Below are positions 1 to 10,980 of a stretch of 64,000 nt of DNA, piece after piece. Each line of letters starts with the position of its first letter. The first letter of the stretch is position 1. Location: positions 62,001 to 126,000 of the forward strand of contig NZ_SPUJ01000008.1 of NCBI RefSeq assembly GCF_004522105.1, written 5' to 3'. The notes under the pieces are model-generated. The model was not told the origin of the DNA. It made no database searches and was given only the letters and a program-made list of their open reading frames with translations. A program made the position numbers and the translations under genes. Source of the DNA: Nocardioides sp. 1609 (lineage in GTDB: Bacteria; Actinomycetota; Actinomycetes; Propionibacteriales; Nocardioidaceae).

Positions 1-2858
<2,858 letters not shown>

Positions 2859-2859
<1 letters not shown>

Positions 2860-4037
2860 CAGATCGCGTCCTTCCGCTGGTCGCCGGACGCCATGAGGTC
2901 GACGAAGCGGTCGAAGAGGTAGCCCGCGTCGTGCGGCCCGGCGGCGGCCTCGGGGTGGTACTGCACCGAGAAGGCCTTGAGGCGCCCGGCGTCGTCGCGC
3001 AGCTCGAGGCCCTCGACGACGTCGTCGTTGAGGCAGACGTGGCTCACCGTCGCCTCGCCGTACGGCGTCGTGGTCGAGCCCGTCAGCGGCGCGTCGACGG
3101 CGAAGCCGTGGTTGTGCGCGGTCACCTCGACCTTGCCGGTGGTGCGGTCCATCACCGGCTGGTTGATGCCGCGGTGGCCGTAGCGGAGCTTGAAGGTGCC
3201 GAACCCGAGGGCGCGACCGAACAGCTGGTTGCCGAAGCAGATCCCGAAGTAGGGCAGGTCGCGCCCCAGCGCCTCCTGCAGCACCTCGACCTGGTGGACG
3301 GTGGCGGCCGGGTCGCCGGGGCCGTTGGAGTAGAAGAGGCCGTCGGGCCCCTCGCCACCCTGGTCGGTGCCCACGGCGAGGATGTCGTCGAGCGTCGAGG
3401 TCGCCGGCAGCACGTGCACCTCGATACCCCGCTCGGCCATCCGGTGGGGCGTCATCGTCTTGATGCCCAGGTCGAGGGCGGCGACGGTGAACCGCTTCGC
3501 ACCCCACGGGCCGGGGTGCGCCGCGACGACGTACTTCGCGGCGGTGGAGACCTCGGCGGCCAGCTCGGTGCCGGCCATCTCGCCGGAGGCCCGCACCCGC
3601 TCCAGCAGGGCGCCGGCGTCGGTGCCGGTCGAGGAGATCCCGACCCGCATCGCACCGCGCTCGCGCAGGTGGCGGGTCAGCGCGCGGGTGTCGATGCCGG
3701 AGATCCCGACGACGCCCTGGTCGCGCAGGTCGTCGTCGAGGCTGCGGCGGCTGCGCCAGCTCGACGGGACCCGGGCGGGGTCGCGGACGACGTACCCGGC
3801 GACCCAGATGCGGGCGGACTCGGTGTCGTCGTCGTTCATGCCGGTGTTGCCGACGTGAGGGGCGGTCATCACCACCACCTGACGGTGGTAGGACGGGTCG
3901 GTGAGCGTCTCCTGGTAGCCGGTCATGCCGGTGTTGAAGACGGCCTCGCCGAAGGTCTCACCCTCGGCGCCGTAGGCGTCACCGTGGAACGTGCGACCGT
4001 CCTCGAGGACCAGGATCGCGGGGGCATGCGTCGGCAC
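2859..4037 (-). CDS. carA: Carbamoyl-phosphate synthase small (glutaminase) subunit
   Basis: This subunit hydrolyses glutamine and passes ammonia to CarB. The 392-residue product has the N-terminal CarA domain (LVLEDGRTFHGDAYG, GMTGYQETLTDPSY) and a C-terminal class I amidotransferase domain. The nucleophile is in FGICFGNQ and the His-Glu pair is in VQYHPEA. Actinobacterial CarA often has GNQ where E. coli has GHQ. The GTG start at 4037 was chosen because AAGGAGG lies 6 nt upstream and the protein then starts VPTHAPAILVLEDG. That Shine-Dalgarno sequence is the 3' end of a PyrR-binding leader, so translation of carA, and through overlap carB, is predicted to be repressed by PyrR. Confidence 0.97.
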
Positions 4038-4042
4038 GCCGT

Positions 4043-4083
4043 ACCTCCTTCTCCGCCTCACGGGACGGATCGTTAAAGGATGT
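4043..4083 (-). promoter_or_regulatory. PyrR-binding leader element in front of carA
   Basis: On the minus strand the 41 nt match the element ahead of pyrR at 40 of 41 positions. The RNA can form a short stem UCCG/CGGA around the loop UCCCGUGAGG, which fits the Bacillus PyrR-binding loop consensus UCCNGNGAGG exactly. The 5' ACAUCCUU can pair with the 3' AAGGAGGU, which is the carA Shine-Dalgarno sequence. PyrR-dependent translational repression of this kind is known in mycobacteria. Its operation here is inferred. Confidence 0.85.
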
Positions 4084-4102
4084 TCGAGCAGCAGCGATGT
4101 TA

Positions 4103-6610
4103 TCAGCGCGCGCGGCGGGCCGGCCCCCTGGACGGTGGCGCGGACAACGGGTCCTCGGGCCAGGCGTGCTTCGGGTAGCGGCCGCGGAGCTCGGCGCGCA
4201 CCTGGGGGTAGCCGGAGGCCCAGAACGACGCCAGGTCGGCCGTCACGGCGGCCGGACGGCGCGCCGGCGACAGCAGGTGCAGGAGCAGCGGCACCCGCCC
4301 GTCGGCCAGCCGCGGCGCCGCCGCCCAGCCGAAGACCTCCTGCAGGCGCACGGCGAGCACCGGCTGGTCGCCGCTGTAGTCGAGGCGCACCTGCGAGCCG
4401 CTGGGCACGGTGACCCGCTCGGGCGCGAGCTCGTCGAGTCGGGCGGCCTGCGGCCAGGGCAGCAGCCGCCGCAGCGCCTGCGTCACGTCGAGCCTGGTCA
4501 CGAGGTGCGGGTCGGTGCCGTCGAGCCACCGGGTGGCAGTCGCCAGCAGCGCGTCGTCGGAGACGTCCGGCCAGGGGTCGCCCAGCGTGCGGTGCAGGAA
4601 CGCCATCCGCTGCCGCAGCGCGGTGGCGGCCTCGGTCCACCGCAGGACGCCGAGCCCGTCGCGGCGCAGCGCTTCGGCGATGGCGACCGCCACCGCCTCC
4701 CGGTCGGGATCGTGGACGGGGGTGGAGGTGAGCTCGATGCCGCCGAGCCGGGTGACCCGGCGCGCGGTGACCCGGCCGGACCGCCAGGTGACGACGTCGT
4801 CCTCGGCCCAGAGCGCGGCGGCGGCCTCGAGCGCGGTGTCCTCGTCGATCGGGGCGGCCGAGCGCACCAGCGCGTCGCGCTGCCCGGGACGGCGGTCGGC
4901 ATCGGCGATCGCGAGCCAGGGCGCGCCGACCAGGGCGGAGCCCGGCGGGAGGACGGCGCCGGTGCCGCCGACGGTGGCGTACACCGTGCCGCCCCCGCTG
5001 CCGGACCGGAGCCGGGCGATGCGGGCCGGGTGGGCGAGAGCGACGACCAGCCCGACGGCCTGGTCGTCGGTGAGGCCAGGCTCCCCGCGCGCGTCGGCGA
5101 CGGCACCGCTCAACCGGCGGACGCCGGCCCGCCAGGTGGCGTCGCGGCCGCGGCGGGCGGCTCGCAGCGCGGCCACCAGGTCGCCACCGGGTGCGCGGAC
5201 GTCCTCGGAGAGGAGCGCCACGACCTCGGCGGCGCGCTGCGAGCCGACGACGACGGCCCCGTCGAGCAGCGCGCGCGCGAGCCGGGGGTCGGCCGGGACG
5301 CGGGCCACCCGACGTCCGCGCTCGGTGACCGCGCCCGCGTCGTCGACGGCGCCGATCGAGCGGAGAACCGCGCGGGCGGCGTCCATGGCAGGTGCGGGTG
5401 GGGCGTCGAGGAGGGCGAGGCCCTCGCCGTCCGGGCTCCCCCAGGTCGCCAGCTCCAGCGCGAACGACGTCAGGTCGGCCGTCAGGACCTCGGGGTCCGG
5501 GTGGTCGGCGAGGTGGGCGTGGTCGGCCTCCGACCAGCACCGGTACGCAGCGCCCGGGGCCTCGCGCCCGGCGCGCCCGGCGCGCTGGTCGGCGGCGGCC
5601 CGGCTGACCCGCACCGTGACGAGGCCGGCCAGGCCGCGGCGGTGGTCGGTCTGCGGGCGGCGCGCCAGCCCGGCGTCCACGACCGAGCGGACGCCGGGCA
5701 CGGTGAGCGAGGACTCGGCGACGCTGGTGGCCACGACGACGCGGCGGCGGGGTCCGGGGGTCAGGGCGCGGTCCTGCTCGCGGGCGTCGAGCCGGCCGTG
5801 CAGCTCGAGGACGTCGACGTCGGCGCCGCCGAGGCGGCGCACGACGTTGCCGACCTCGCCGACGCCGGGCAGGAACACCAGGACGTCGCCCGGCTGCTCG
5901 GCGAGCGCCCGGCGCACGGTGGCCGCCACGTGGTCGAGGAAGGCCGGCGTCACGCCCCGCTCGTCGCGCGGCAGCACGCCCGGCGGCGGACCGTGCCAGT
6001 GCCGCGACACCGGGTGCAGGGCGCCGGGCACGGTGACGACGGCCGCCGGGCCCGGGCCGCCGGGGCCGCCCAGCAGGGACGCCGTCCGCCCGGCCTCGAT
6101 GGTGGCCGACATCGCGACGACGACGAGGTCCTCGCGCAGGTGGCGGCGCACGTCGACGAGCAGCGCCAGGGTCAGGTCGGCGTCGACCTGCCGCTCGTGC
6201 ACCTCGTCGAGGACGACGGCGGCGACGCCCGGCAGGTCGGGGTCGCGCTGGAGGCGGCGCAGCAGGATGCCGGTGGTGACCATCTCGACGCGGGTCGCGG
6301 CGCTCGTGCGGCTCTCGCCCCGCACCGTGCAGCCGACCGTCTCCCCCACCTGCTCCCCGAGCAGGTCCGCGAGGCGGCGCGCGGCGGCCCGGGCCGCGAT
6401 CCGGCGCGGCTGGGTGACCACGACCCGGCCGCCGACCGCCAGCGCGACCGCCGGCGGCACCAGCGTCGTCTTGCCCGACCCCGGCGGGGCCTGCACCACG
6501 ACCACCCCGCGCGCCCGGACGGCGTCCGCGACCTCGGCGAGCCCGGCGGCCACCGGCAGGTCCGGCGGGGCGTCCAGCAGGCGCCGGAGCCGGTCGAGGC
6601 CGTCGGTCAT
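4103..6610 (-). CDS. hrpB: ATP-dependent DEAH-box helicase HrpB
   Basis: This is a superfamily 2 DEAH-type ATPase/helicase of 835 residues, close to the usual HrpB length of ~820. Walker A is APPGSGKTT (residues 41-49), motif Ia is TQPRR (67-71), and the DEVH box is at 135-138. The motif VATSVAESSLTVPGV and a QRAGRAGR motif follow, then the C-terminal HrpB-specific region. The physiological role of HrpB is poorly defined even in E. coli, so no pathway is assigned. It lies between pyrC and carA, 156 nt from pyrC and 65 nt before carA. It is either a passenger in the pyr transcript or separately expressed from the repeat-rich gap upstream. Confidence 0.93.
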   Translation of the reverse strand: MTDGLDRLRRLLDAPPDLPVAAGLAEVADAVRARGVVVVQAPPGSGKTTLVPPAVALAVGGRVVVTQPRRIAARAAARRLADLLGEQVGETVGCTVRGESRTSAATRVEMVTTGILLRRLQRDPDLPGVAAVVLDEVHERQVDADLTLALLVDVRRHLREDLVVVAMSATIEAGRTASLLGGPGGPGPAAVVTVPGALHPVSRHWHGPPPGVLPRDERGVTPAFLDHVAATVRRALAEQPGDVLVFLPGVGEVGNVVRRLGGADVDVLELHGRLDAREQDRALTPGPRRRVVVATSVAESSLTVPGVRSVVDAGLARRPQTDHRRGLAGLVTVRVSRAAADQRAGRAGREAPGAAYRCWSEADHAHLADHPDPEVLTADLTSFALELATWGSPDGEGLALLDAPPAPAMDAARAVLRSIGAVDDAGAVTERGRRVARVPADPRLARALLDGAVVVGSQRAAEVVALLSEDVRAPGGDLVAALRAARRGRDATWRAGVRRLSGAVADARGEPGLTDDQAVGLVVALAHPARIARLRSGSGGGTVYATVGGTGAVLPPGSALVGAPWLAIADADRRPGQRDALVRSAAPIDEDTALEAAAALWAEDDVVTWRSGRVTARRVTRLGGIELTSTPVHDPDREAVAVAIAEALRRDGLGVLRWTEAATALRQRMAFLHRTLGDPWPDVSDDALLATATRWLDGTDPHLVTRLDVTQALRRLLPWPQAARLDELAPERVTVPSGSQVRLDYSGDQPVLAVRLQEVFGWAAAPRLADGRVPLLLHLLSPARRPAAVTADLASFWASGYPQVRAELRGRYPKHAWPEDPLSAPPSRGPARRAR

Positions 6611-6636
6611 CGGCTCGGTGGTGCGGTCGGCGCCTC

Positions 6637-6731
6637 GGCCGGGATTTCCCCGGTCGACCGGGGAAGTCTGAACTGGGGGGCCGATATCCCGGCCGACAAG
6701 TTCAGGGATCCCCGGTCGACCGGGGAAACCT
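6637..6731. repeat. Nested palindromic repeat pair in the pyrC-hrpB gap
   Basis: A perfect 20-bp palindrome, TTCCCCGGTCGACCGGGGAA, occupies 6646-6665. Its 16-bp core CCCCGGTCGACCGGGG returns at 6710-6725. Between them CTGAACT (6668-6674) and AGTTCAG (6699-6705) form an inverted pair. CGGCCGGGAT (6637-6646) has its complement at 6686-6695. The whole unit is therefore a nested cruciform-like structure filling most of the gap. It could be a REP-type element, an RNA processing or termination site, or a protein-binding site. Confidence 0.85.
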
Positions 6732-6766
6732 CACGCCGGCGCCCGATCATCAGGACCGCCGACAAG

Positions 6767-8092
6767 TCACGCGAGCGCGCCGTCGAGCACGGTCGGGACG
6801 CCGCGCAGGAACGTCGCGTGGACGCGGGCGCCGAGGGTGCGGCCGTGCCAGGGGTTGTTGCGCGAGAGGGAGACCGAGCGGTCGCGGTCGACCGTGAGCG
6901 TGGCCGCCGGGTCGACGAGCACGAGGTTGGCCGGCTGCCCGGCCTCGAGCGGCCGGCCCTGGCCCTCGAGCCCCGCGATGGCCGCCGGGGTCGACGACAT
7001 GACCCGGGCGACCCCGGCCCAGTCGAGCAGGCCGGACTCGACCATCACCGTGGCCACGACGGGCAACGCGGTCTCGAGGCCGAGCATCCCGAACGCCGCG
7101 TCGACGAAGGCGTGCTCCTTGTCGTGCCGGGCGTGCGGGGCGTGGTCGGTCGCGACGGCGTCGATGGTGCCGTCGGCGAGCGCGGCGCGCACCGCGTCGA
7201 CGTCCTCCTGGGGCCGCAGCGGCGGATTGACCTTGAACGTCGGGTCGTAGCCGCCGTTCTCGCTCCCCAGCAGGTCGGTGGTCAGGAGCAGGTGGTGCGG
7301 GGTGACCTCGGCGGTGACCGACCAGGAGCCGTCCCGGGCGGCCTGCGCCTTCGCCCAGCGCAGCACCTCGACGGTGCCGGCCGTGCTGGCGTGGGCGACG
7401 TGCACCCGTGAGCCGGTGTGCCGCGCGAGCATCACGTCGCGGGCGACGACGACCTCCTCGGCCACGCCCGGCCAGCCGGGCAGGCCCAGGCGGCCTGAGA
7501 GCTCGCCCTCGTGGCAGCACGCCGTCGGCCCGGCGAGCGACGGGTCCTGGGCGTGCTGCGACACGACGCCGCCGAACGCCTTGACGTACTCCAGCGCGCG
7601 ACGCATCACCCGGGCGTCGGCCACGCAGCGGCCGTCGTCGGAGAAGACCGTCACGCGGGCCCGCGAGCGGTGCATGAGACCCAGCTCGGCGAGCTCCTCG
7701 CCGCCGAGCCCGCGGGTGACGGCCCCGACCGGCTGGACGTCGACCAGGCCGGCGGCCCGCCCCAGGTCGTGCACCCGCTCGGCGGCCTCGGCGGTGTCGG
7801 TGACCGGGCTGGTGTTGGCCATCGCGAGGACGGCGGTGAAGCCGCCGACCGCCGCGGCCTGCGAGCCCGTGCGGATGGTCTCGGCGTCCTCGCGGCCGGG
7901 CTCGCGCAGGTGGGTGTGCAGGTCGACGAGGCCCGGCAGCGCGACCAGCCCGTCGGCGTCGACGACGCGGGCGCCGGCGTCGCTCAGCCCGCCCGAGGTG
8001 CCGAGCTCGGCGACGACGCCGTCGGCGAGCAGCAGGTCGGCGGCGGCGCCGCCGAGCAGCCGGGCGCCCTTCACGAGGATGCGGTCGCTCAT
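6767..8092 (-). CDS. pyrC: Dihydroorotase
   Basis: This zinc amidohydrolase cyclises carbamoyl aspartate to dihydroorotate, the third step of UMP synthesis. The 441-residue product is of the long class I type. Metal ligands are seen in DLHTHLREPG. Further markers are the active-site segment HVAHASTAGTVE, TPHHLLLT and TDHAPH. The frame was taken from MSDRILVKGARLL at 8092, where the ATG shares one base with the pyrB stop (TGATG). No regulatory signal of its own is seen, so it is expected to be co-transcribed with pyrR and pyrB. The stop is followed by the nested palindrome at 6637-6731. Confidence 0.97.
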   Translation of the reverse strand: MSDRILVKGARLLGGAAADLLLADGVVAELGTSGGLSDAGARVVDADGLVALPGLVDLHTHLREPGREDAETIRTGSQAAAVGGFTAVLAMANTSPVTDTAEAAERVHDLGRAAGLVDVQPVGAVTRGLGGEELAELGLMHRSRARVTVFSDDGRCVADARVMRRALEYVKAFGGVVSQHAQDPSLAGPTACCHEGELSGRLGLPGWPGVAEEVVVARDVMLARHTGSRVHVAHASTAGTVEVLRWAKAQAARDGSWSVTAEVTPHHLLLTTDLLGSENGGYDPTFKVNPPLRPQEDVDAVRAALADGTIDAVATDHAPHARHDKEHAFVDAAFGMLGLETALPVVATVMVESGLLDWAGVARVMSSTPAAIAGLEGQGRPLEAGQPANLVLVDPAATLTVDRDRSVSLSRNNPWHGRTLGARVHATFLRGVPTVLDGALA

Positions 8093-9018
8093 CAGTCTTC
8101 TCCAGCAAGCAGGTGGTAGAGGATCGACATCCGGACCGCGACGCCGGCCGAGACCTGGTCGAGCACGGCCGACTGGGCGGCGTCCGCGGCATCGGCGGCG
8201 ATCTCGAGGCCGCGGTTCATCGGGCCGGGGTGGCAGATCGGGACGTCGGGGCCGAGCACGCCGAGCCGGTCGCGGGTCAGCCCGTAGCCGACGGTGTACT
8301 CGCGGGCGCTCGGGAAGAACGCGCCGCTCATCCGCTCGCGCTGGACGCGCAGCATCATCACGGCGTCCGCGGTCGGCAGCACCGCGTCGAGGTCGTACGA
8401 CGTCGCGAAGCCCGCATCGGCCGACCAGGCGGCCACGCCGCTGGGCATGAGCGTGGGCGGCGCGACGACGGTGACCTCGGCGCCGAGCTTGCCGAGGCAC
8501 TTGACGTTGCTGCGGAAGACCCGGCTGTGGGTCAGGTCGCCGACGATGACGACGTGCCGGCCCTCCAGGCCGCCGAGCCGGCGCTGCAGCGTGTAGGCGT
8601 CGAGGAGCGCCTGGGTGGGGTGCTCGTGGGTGCCGTCGCCGGCGTTGACGACGGCGGCGTCGACCCACTGGCTGACCTGGAGTGCGGCGCCGCTCGCGGG
8701 GTGGCGCACCACGAGCGCGTCGACGCCCATCGCGGCGATGGTGCGCACGGTGTCGCGCAGGCTCTCGCCCTTGCTGGCCGAGCTGCCCTTCGCGGCGATG
8801 TTGATGGTGTCGGCCGAGAGCCACTTGCCGGCGATCTCGAAGCTCGAGCGGGTGCGGGTGGAGTCCTCGAAGAACAGGTTGATGATCGTCCGACCGCGCA
8901 GGGCCGGCAGCTTCTTGACCTGGCGACGCTGCACGTCGTGCATCTCGGCGGCCGTGGCGAACAGGGTCGCGACGTCGTCGGTGCTGAGGTCGTCGACGGA
9001 GAGCAGGTGCTTCCTCAT
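8092..9018 (-). CDS. pyrB: Aspartate carbamoyltransferase catalytic subunit
   Basis: This enzyme condenses carbamoyl phosphate with aspartate, the committed step of pyrimidine synthesis. Its 308 residues are the normal length for the catalytic chain. The carbamoyl-phosphate loop FFEDSTRTRSSFE, the lid-like ASKGESLRDT segment, the HPTQALLD motif and the C-terminal HPGPMNRG are all present. No PyrI-like regulatory chain is encoded next to it, as expected for actinobacteria, where PyrR controls the pathway instead. The gene is 67 nt downstream of pyrR and overlaps pyrC by one base. Confidence 0.97.
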   Translation of the reverse strand: MRKHLLSVDDLSTDDVATLFATAAEMHDVQRRQVKKLPALRGRTIINLFFEDSTRTRSSFEIAGKWLSADTINIAAKGSSASKGESLRDTVRTIAAMGVDALVVRHPASGAALQVSQWVDAAVVNAGDGTHEHPTQALLDAYTLQRRLGGLEGRHVVIVGDLTHSRVFRSNVKCLGKLGAEVTVVAPPTLMPSGVAAWSADAGFATSYDLDAVLPTADAVMMLRVQRERMSGAFFPSAREYTVGYGLTRDRLGVLGPDVPICHPGPMNRGLEIAADAADAAQSAVLDQVSAGVAVRMSILYHLLAGED

Positions 9019-9085
9019 CGGGACCCCCGTGTCGTCGTCGGGTGGAGGAGCGGGGCGGTGGAGGTCGAGGACGTCGTGGGGTGCC

Positions 9086-9661
9086 TCACTCGATCCAGAC
9101 CCCCTCGACGTCGTCGGTGTCGGCGAGACGGACCATCACGCGCTCGGTGCGGGCGCTGGGGAGGTTCTTGCCGACGTGGTCGGCGCGGATCGGCAGCTCG
9201 CGGTGACCACGGTCGACCAGGACGGCCAGCCGGACGACGTCCGGGCGGCCGAGGTCGTTCATCGCGTCGAGCGCCGCGCGCACGGTGCGCCCGGAGTAGA
9301 GGACGTCGTCGACGAGCACCACGGTCTTGCCGTCGACGCCGCCGGGTGGCACCTCGGTCGGCTGCGGGCTGCGGGCCGGGTGCCGGCGCAGGTCGTCGCG
9401 GTACATCGTGATGTCGAGCGCGCCGACCGGCACGGCCACGCCCTCGACGTCCTGGATGCGCTCGGCGATCCGCCGGGCCAGCGGGACTCCGCGGCTCGGG
9501 ATGCCGAGGAGCACGAGGTCCCCGGCGCCCTTGTTGCGCTCGAGGATCTCGTGGGCGATGCGGGTCAGGGCCCGGGCGATGTCACCGGTGTCGAGGACTA
9601 CCCGGCCCTCGGGGACGGCGGGCTCTGCTGGCTCTGCGGCCTCGGTGGGTGGCGCGGACAC
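9086..9661 (-). CDS. pyrR: Bifunctional pyr operon regulator / uracil phosphoribosyltransferase
   Basis: PyrR binds pyr mRNA leaders in response to UMP and can also catalyse uracil phosphoribosyltransfer. The 191-residue protein has the PRPP-binding signature VVLVDDVLYSGRTVRAAL and the family segment LLGIPSRGVPLARRIAERI. The first ~20 residues are Ala/Pro/Glu-rich, an extension beyond the usual start. The GTG at 9661 was chosen because AGGAGG is about 11 nt upstream. An internal start nearer VLDTGDIARAL cannot be excluded. The gene is first in the pyr cluster and lies directly behind its own PyrR-binding leader, which implies autoregulation. Confidence 0.96.
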   Translation of the reverse strand: MSAPPTEAAEPAEPAVPEGRVVLDTGDIARALTRIAHEILERNKGAGDLVLLGIPSRGVPLARRIAERIQDVEGVAVPVGALDITMYRDDLRRHPARSPQPTEVPPGGVDGKTVVLVDDVLYSGRTVRAALDAMNDLGRPDVVRLAVLVDRGHRELPIRADHVGKNLPSARTERVMVRLADTDDVEGVWIE

Positions 9662-9671
9662 GGGGTCCCGG

Positions 9672-9712
9672 ACCTCCTTCTCCGCCTCACGGGACGGCTC
9701 GTTAAAGGATGT
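9672..9712 (-). promoter_or_regulatory. PyrR-binding leader element in front of pyrR
   Basis: This 41-nt minus-strand element has the stem CCG/CGG, the loop UCCCGUGAGG (a full match to UCCNGNGAGG) and a 5' ACAUCCUU that is complementary, with one mismatch, to the AAGGAGGU Shine-Dalgarno sequence at its 3' end. PyrR-UMP binding to the loop would stabilise the closed form and block translation initiation. It differs from the carA copy only at one base near the stem (GAGCC here, GAUCC there). Confidence 0.87.
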
Positions 9713-9738
9713 CGAACGCGGCCGACCTTAGCAGTGGG

Positions 9739-10251
9739 TCACTCCGGCAGCGGCGGCCCGACCACCTCGAGCCCGTACCGCGGCGCGACCTCGTTCCACC
9801 GGGGGACCTCCACCTCGGGAGCCAGCCCGTCGGCCCCCGGCAGCCGCAGCTCCGCGGCCGGCAGTCCCACCTCGTCGTACAGGCCGAGGAGGCCGCCGGG
9901 AAGGGTGAGCGCGAGGAAGCGGGCCGGCTGGTCGCCGCGGATCCGGAACGCGTGGGGGACGCCGGCCGGCAGGTGCAGGAAGCACCCCGGGCGCAGGTCG
10001 AAGCGCTCCTCGCCGGCGAGGTAGTCGATGCGTCCGTCGAGGACGAAGAGCGCCTCGGCCTCGCGGGTGTGCCGGTGCAGCGGGGTGGCGACGCCGACGG
10101 GCTGCGTCACCAGCGCGACCCCGAGCGCGCCGCCGCTCTCGTGCGACTCGAGCAGGTGCTCGAAGAGCGAGGACATCGCCCACGTGCCGCGTGCCGCCCC
10201 CGGGTCCCGCATGACGACGGCGCTCGGGGGCTGCTGGGTGCTGGTGGTCAT
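9739..10251 (-). CDS. Cupin-domain protein
   Basis: This is a single-domain cupin of 170 residues. Cupin motif 1 is seen around PLHRHTREAEALFVLDGRI, with H-x-H and a downstream Glu as metal ligands. Motif 2 is seen around GCFLHLPAGVPHAFRI. The family covers dioxygenases, isomerases and sensory proteins, so no substrate can be assigned. It is transcribed divergently from a TetR gene across a 57-bp gap holding a perfect inverted repeat, and is therefore the most likely target of that repressor. The end lies close to the pyrR leader but on the same strand, so some read-through into pyrR is possible. Confidence 0.85.
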   Translation of the reverse strand: MTTSTQQPPSAVVMRDPGAARGTWAMSSLFEHLLESHESGGALGVALVTQPVGVATPLHRHTREAEALFVLDGRIDYLAGEERFDLRPGCFLHLPAGVPHAFRIRGDQPARFLALTLPGGLLGLYDEVGLPAAELRLPGADGLAPEVEVPRWNEVAPRYGLEVVGPPLPE

Positions 10252-10265
10252 GGTGCCTCCCGACG

Positions 10266-10292
10266 ATTCATCCGAATACCCTTCGGATGAAT
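10266..10292. promoter_or_regulatory. Probable TetR operator between cupin and TetR genes
   Basis: ATTCATCCGAA (10266-10276) and TTCGGATGAAT (10282-10292) form a perfect 11-bp inverted repeat around a 5-nt spacer. This AT-richer patch stands out from the surrounding GC-rich DNA. It sits 16 bp before the TetR start and 14 bp before the cupin start, a position that would block both promoters. The size and symmetry fit a TetR-family dimer site. Confidence 0.85.
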
Positions 10293-10308
10293 TGCTACGC
10301 TACGACTC

Positions 10309-10971
10309 GTGACGGAACCGGTCAAGAGGCGTAGCTACGACTCCCCCGCGCGGCGGGCCGCCGCCGCTCGGACCCGGCGCGCCGTGCTGGACGCCGCGGG
10401 CCGGCTGTTCGCCGAGCGCGGCTGGGCCGGCACCTCGGTCGCCGAGGTCGCCCGGGAGGCCGGGGTGTCGGTCGACACCGTCTACACCAGCGTCGGCCGC
10501 AAGCCCGCGCTGCTGCTCGCCGTCCACGACGACCTGCTCGCCGAGGGGGCCGGAGCCGGCCCCGCGACCGAGCGGGACTACGTCCGCGCGGTCCGGGCCG
10601 CCGTGGGCGCCCGCCGCAAGATCGAGGTGTACGCCGAGGCGCTCGGGCGCCTGCTGCCGCGCACCGTCCCGCTGCTGCTGGCCCTGCACGAGGCCGGCCG
10701 CGACGACCCCGACTGCCGCGCGCTCGCGACCGCCGTCTCCGAGCGGCGGGTGGCCAACATGCGCCTCTTCGCCGCCGACCTGCGAGCCACCGGCGAGGTC
10801 CGCCCCGACATCGACGACGCCTGGGTGGCGAACCTCGTCTGGTCGATGAACAGCCCCGAGTACGTCGAGCTCATGGGCCGGCGCGGTGTCGAGGGCGAGG
10901 AGCTCGCCGCCCTGCTCGCCCGGGTGTGGACGGCCACGCTTCTCTCGCCCGGCGCCCGCCCGGGCGCGTAG
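10309..10971 (+). CDS. TetR-family transcriptional regulator
   Basis: This is a 220-residue repressor-type protein. The N-terminal TetR helix-turn-helix reads RRAVLDAAGRLFAERGW, then TSVAEVAREAGVSVDTVYTSV. The C-terminal ligand domain is not of a type I can name. The GTG at 10309 is the only start that keeps the whole DNA-binding domain. The divergent cupin gene and the intergenic palindrome point to autoregulation plus cupin control. A flavin/F420-fold PPOX gene follows after 9 nt and may share the transcript. The ligand is unknown. Confidence 0.9.
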   Translation: MTEPVKRRSYDSPARRAAAARTRRAVLDAAGRLFAERGWAGTSVAEVAREAGVSVDTVYTSVGRKPALLLAVHDDLLAEGAGAGPATERDYVRAVRAAVGARRKIEVYAEALGRLLPRTVPLLLALHEAGRDDPDCRALATAVSERRVANMRLFAADLRATGEVRPDIDDAWVANLVWSMNSPEYVELMGRRGVEGEELAALLARVWTATLLSPGARPGA

Positions 10972-10980
10972 GTTCGCGGC

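Noticed and set aside
4097..7411. Plus-strand open frame of 1104 codons
   Set aside because: It is antisense to hrpB and part of pyrC, crosses the palindrome gap and has no recognisable domain.
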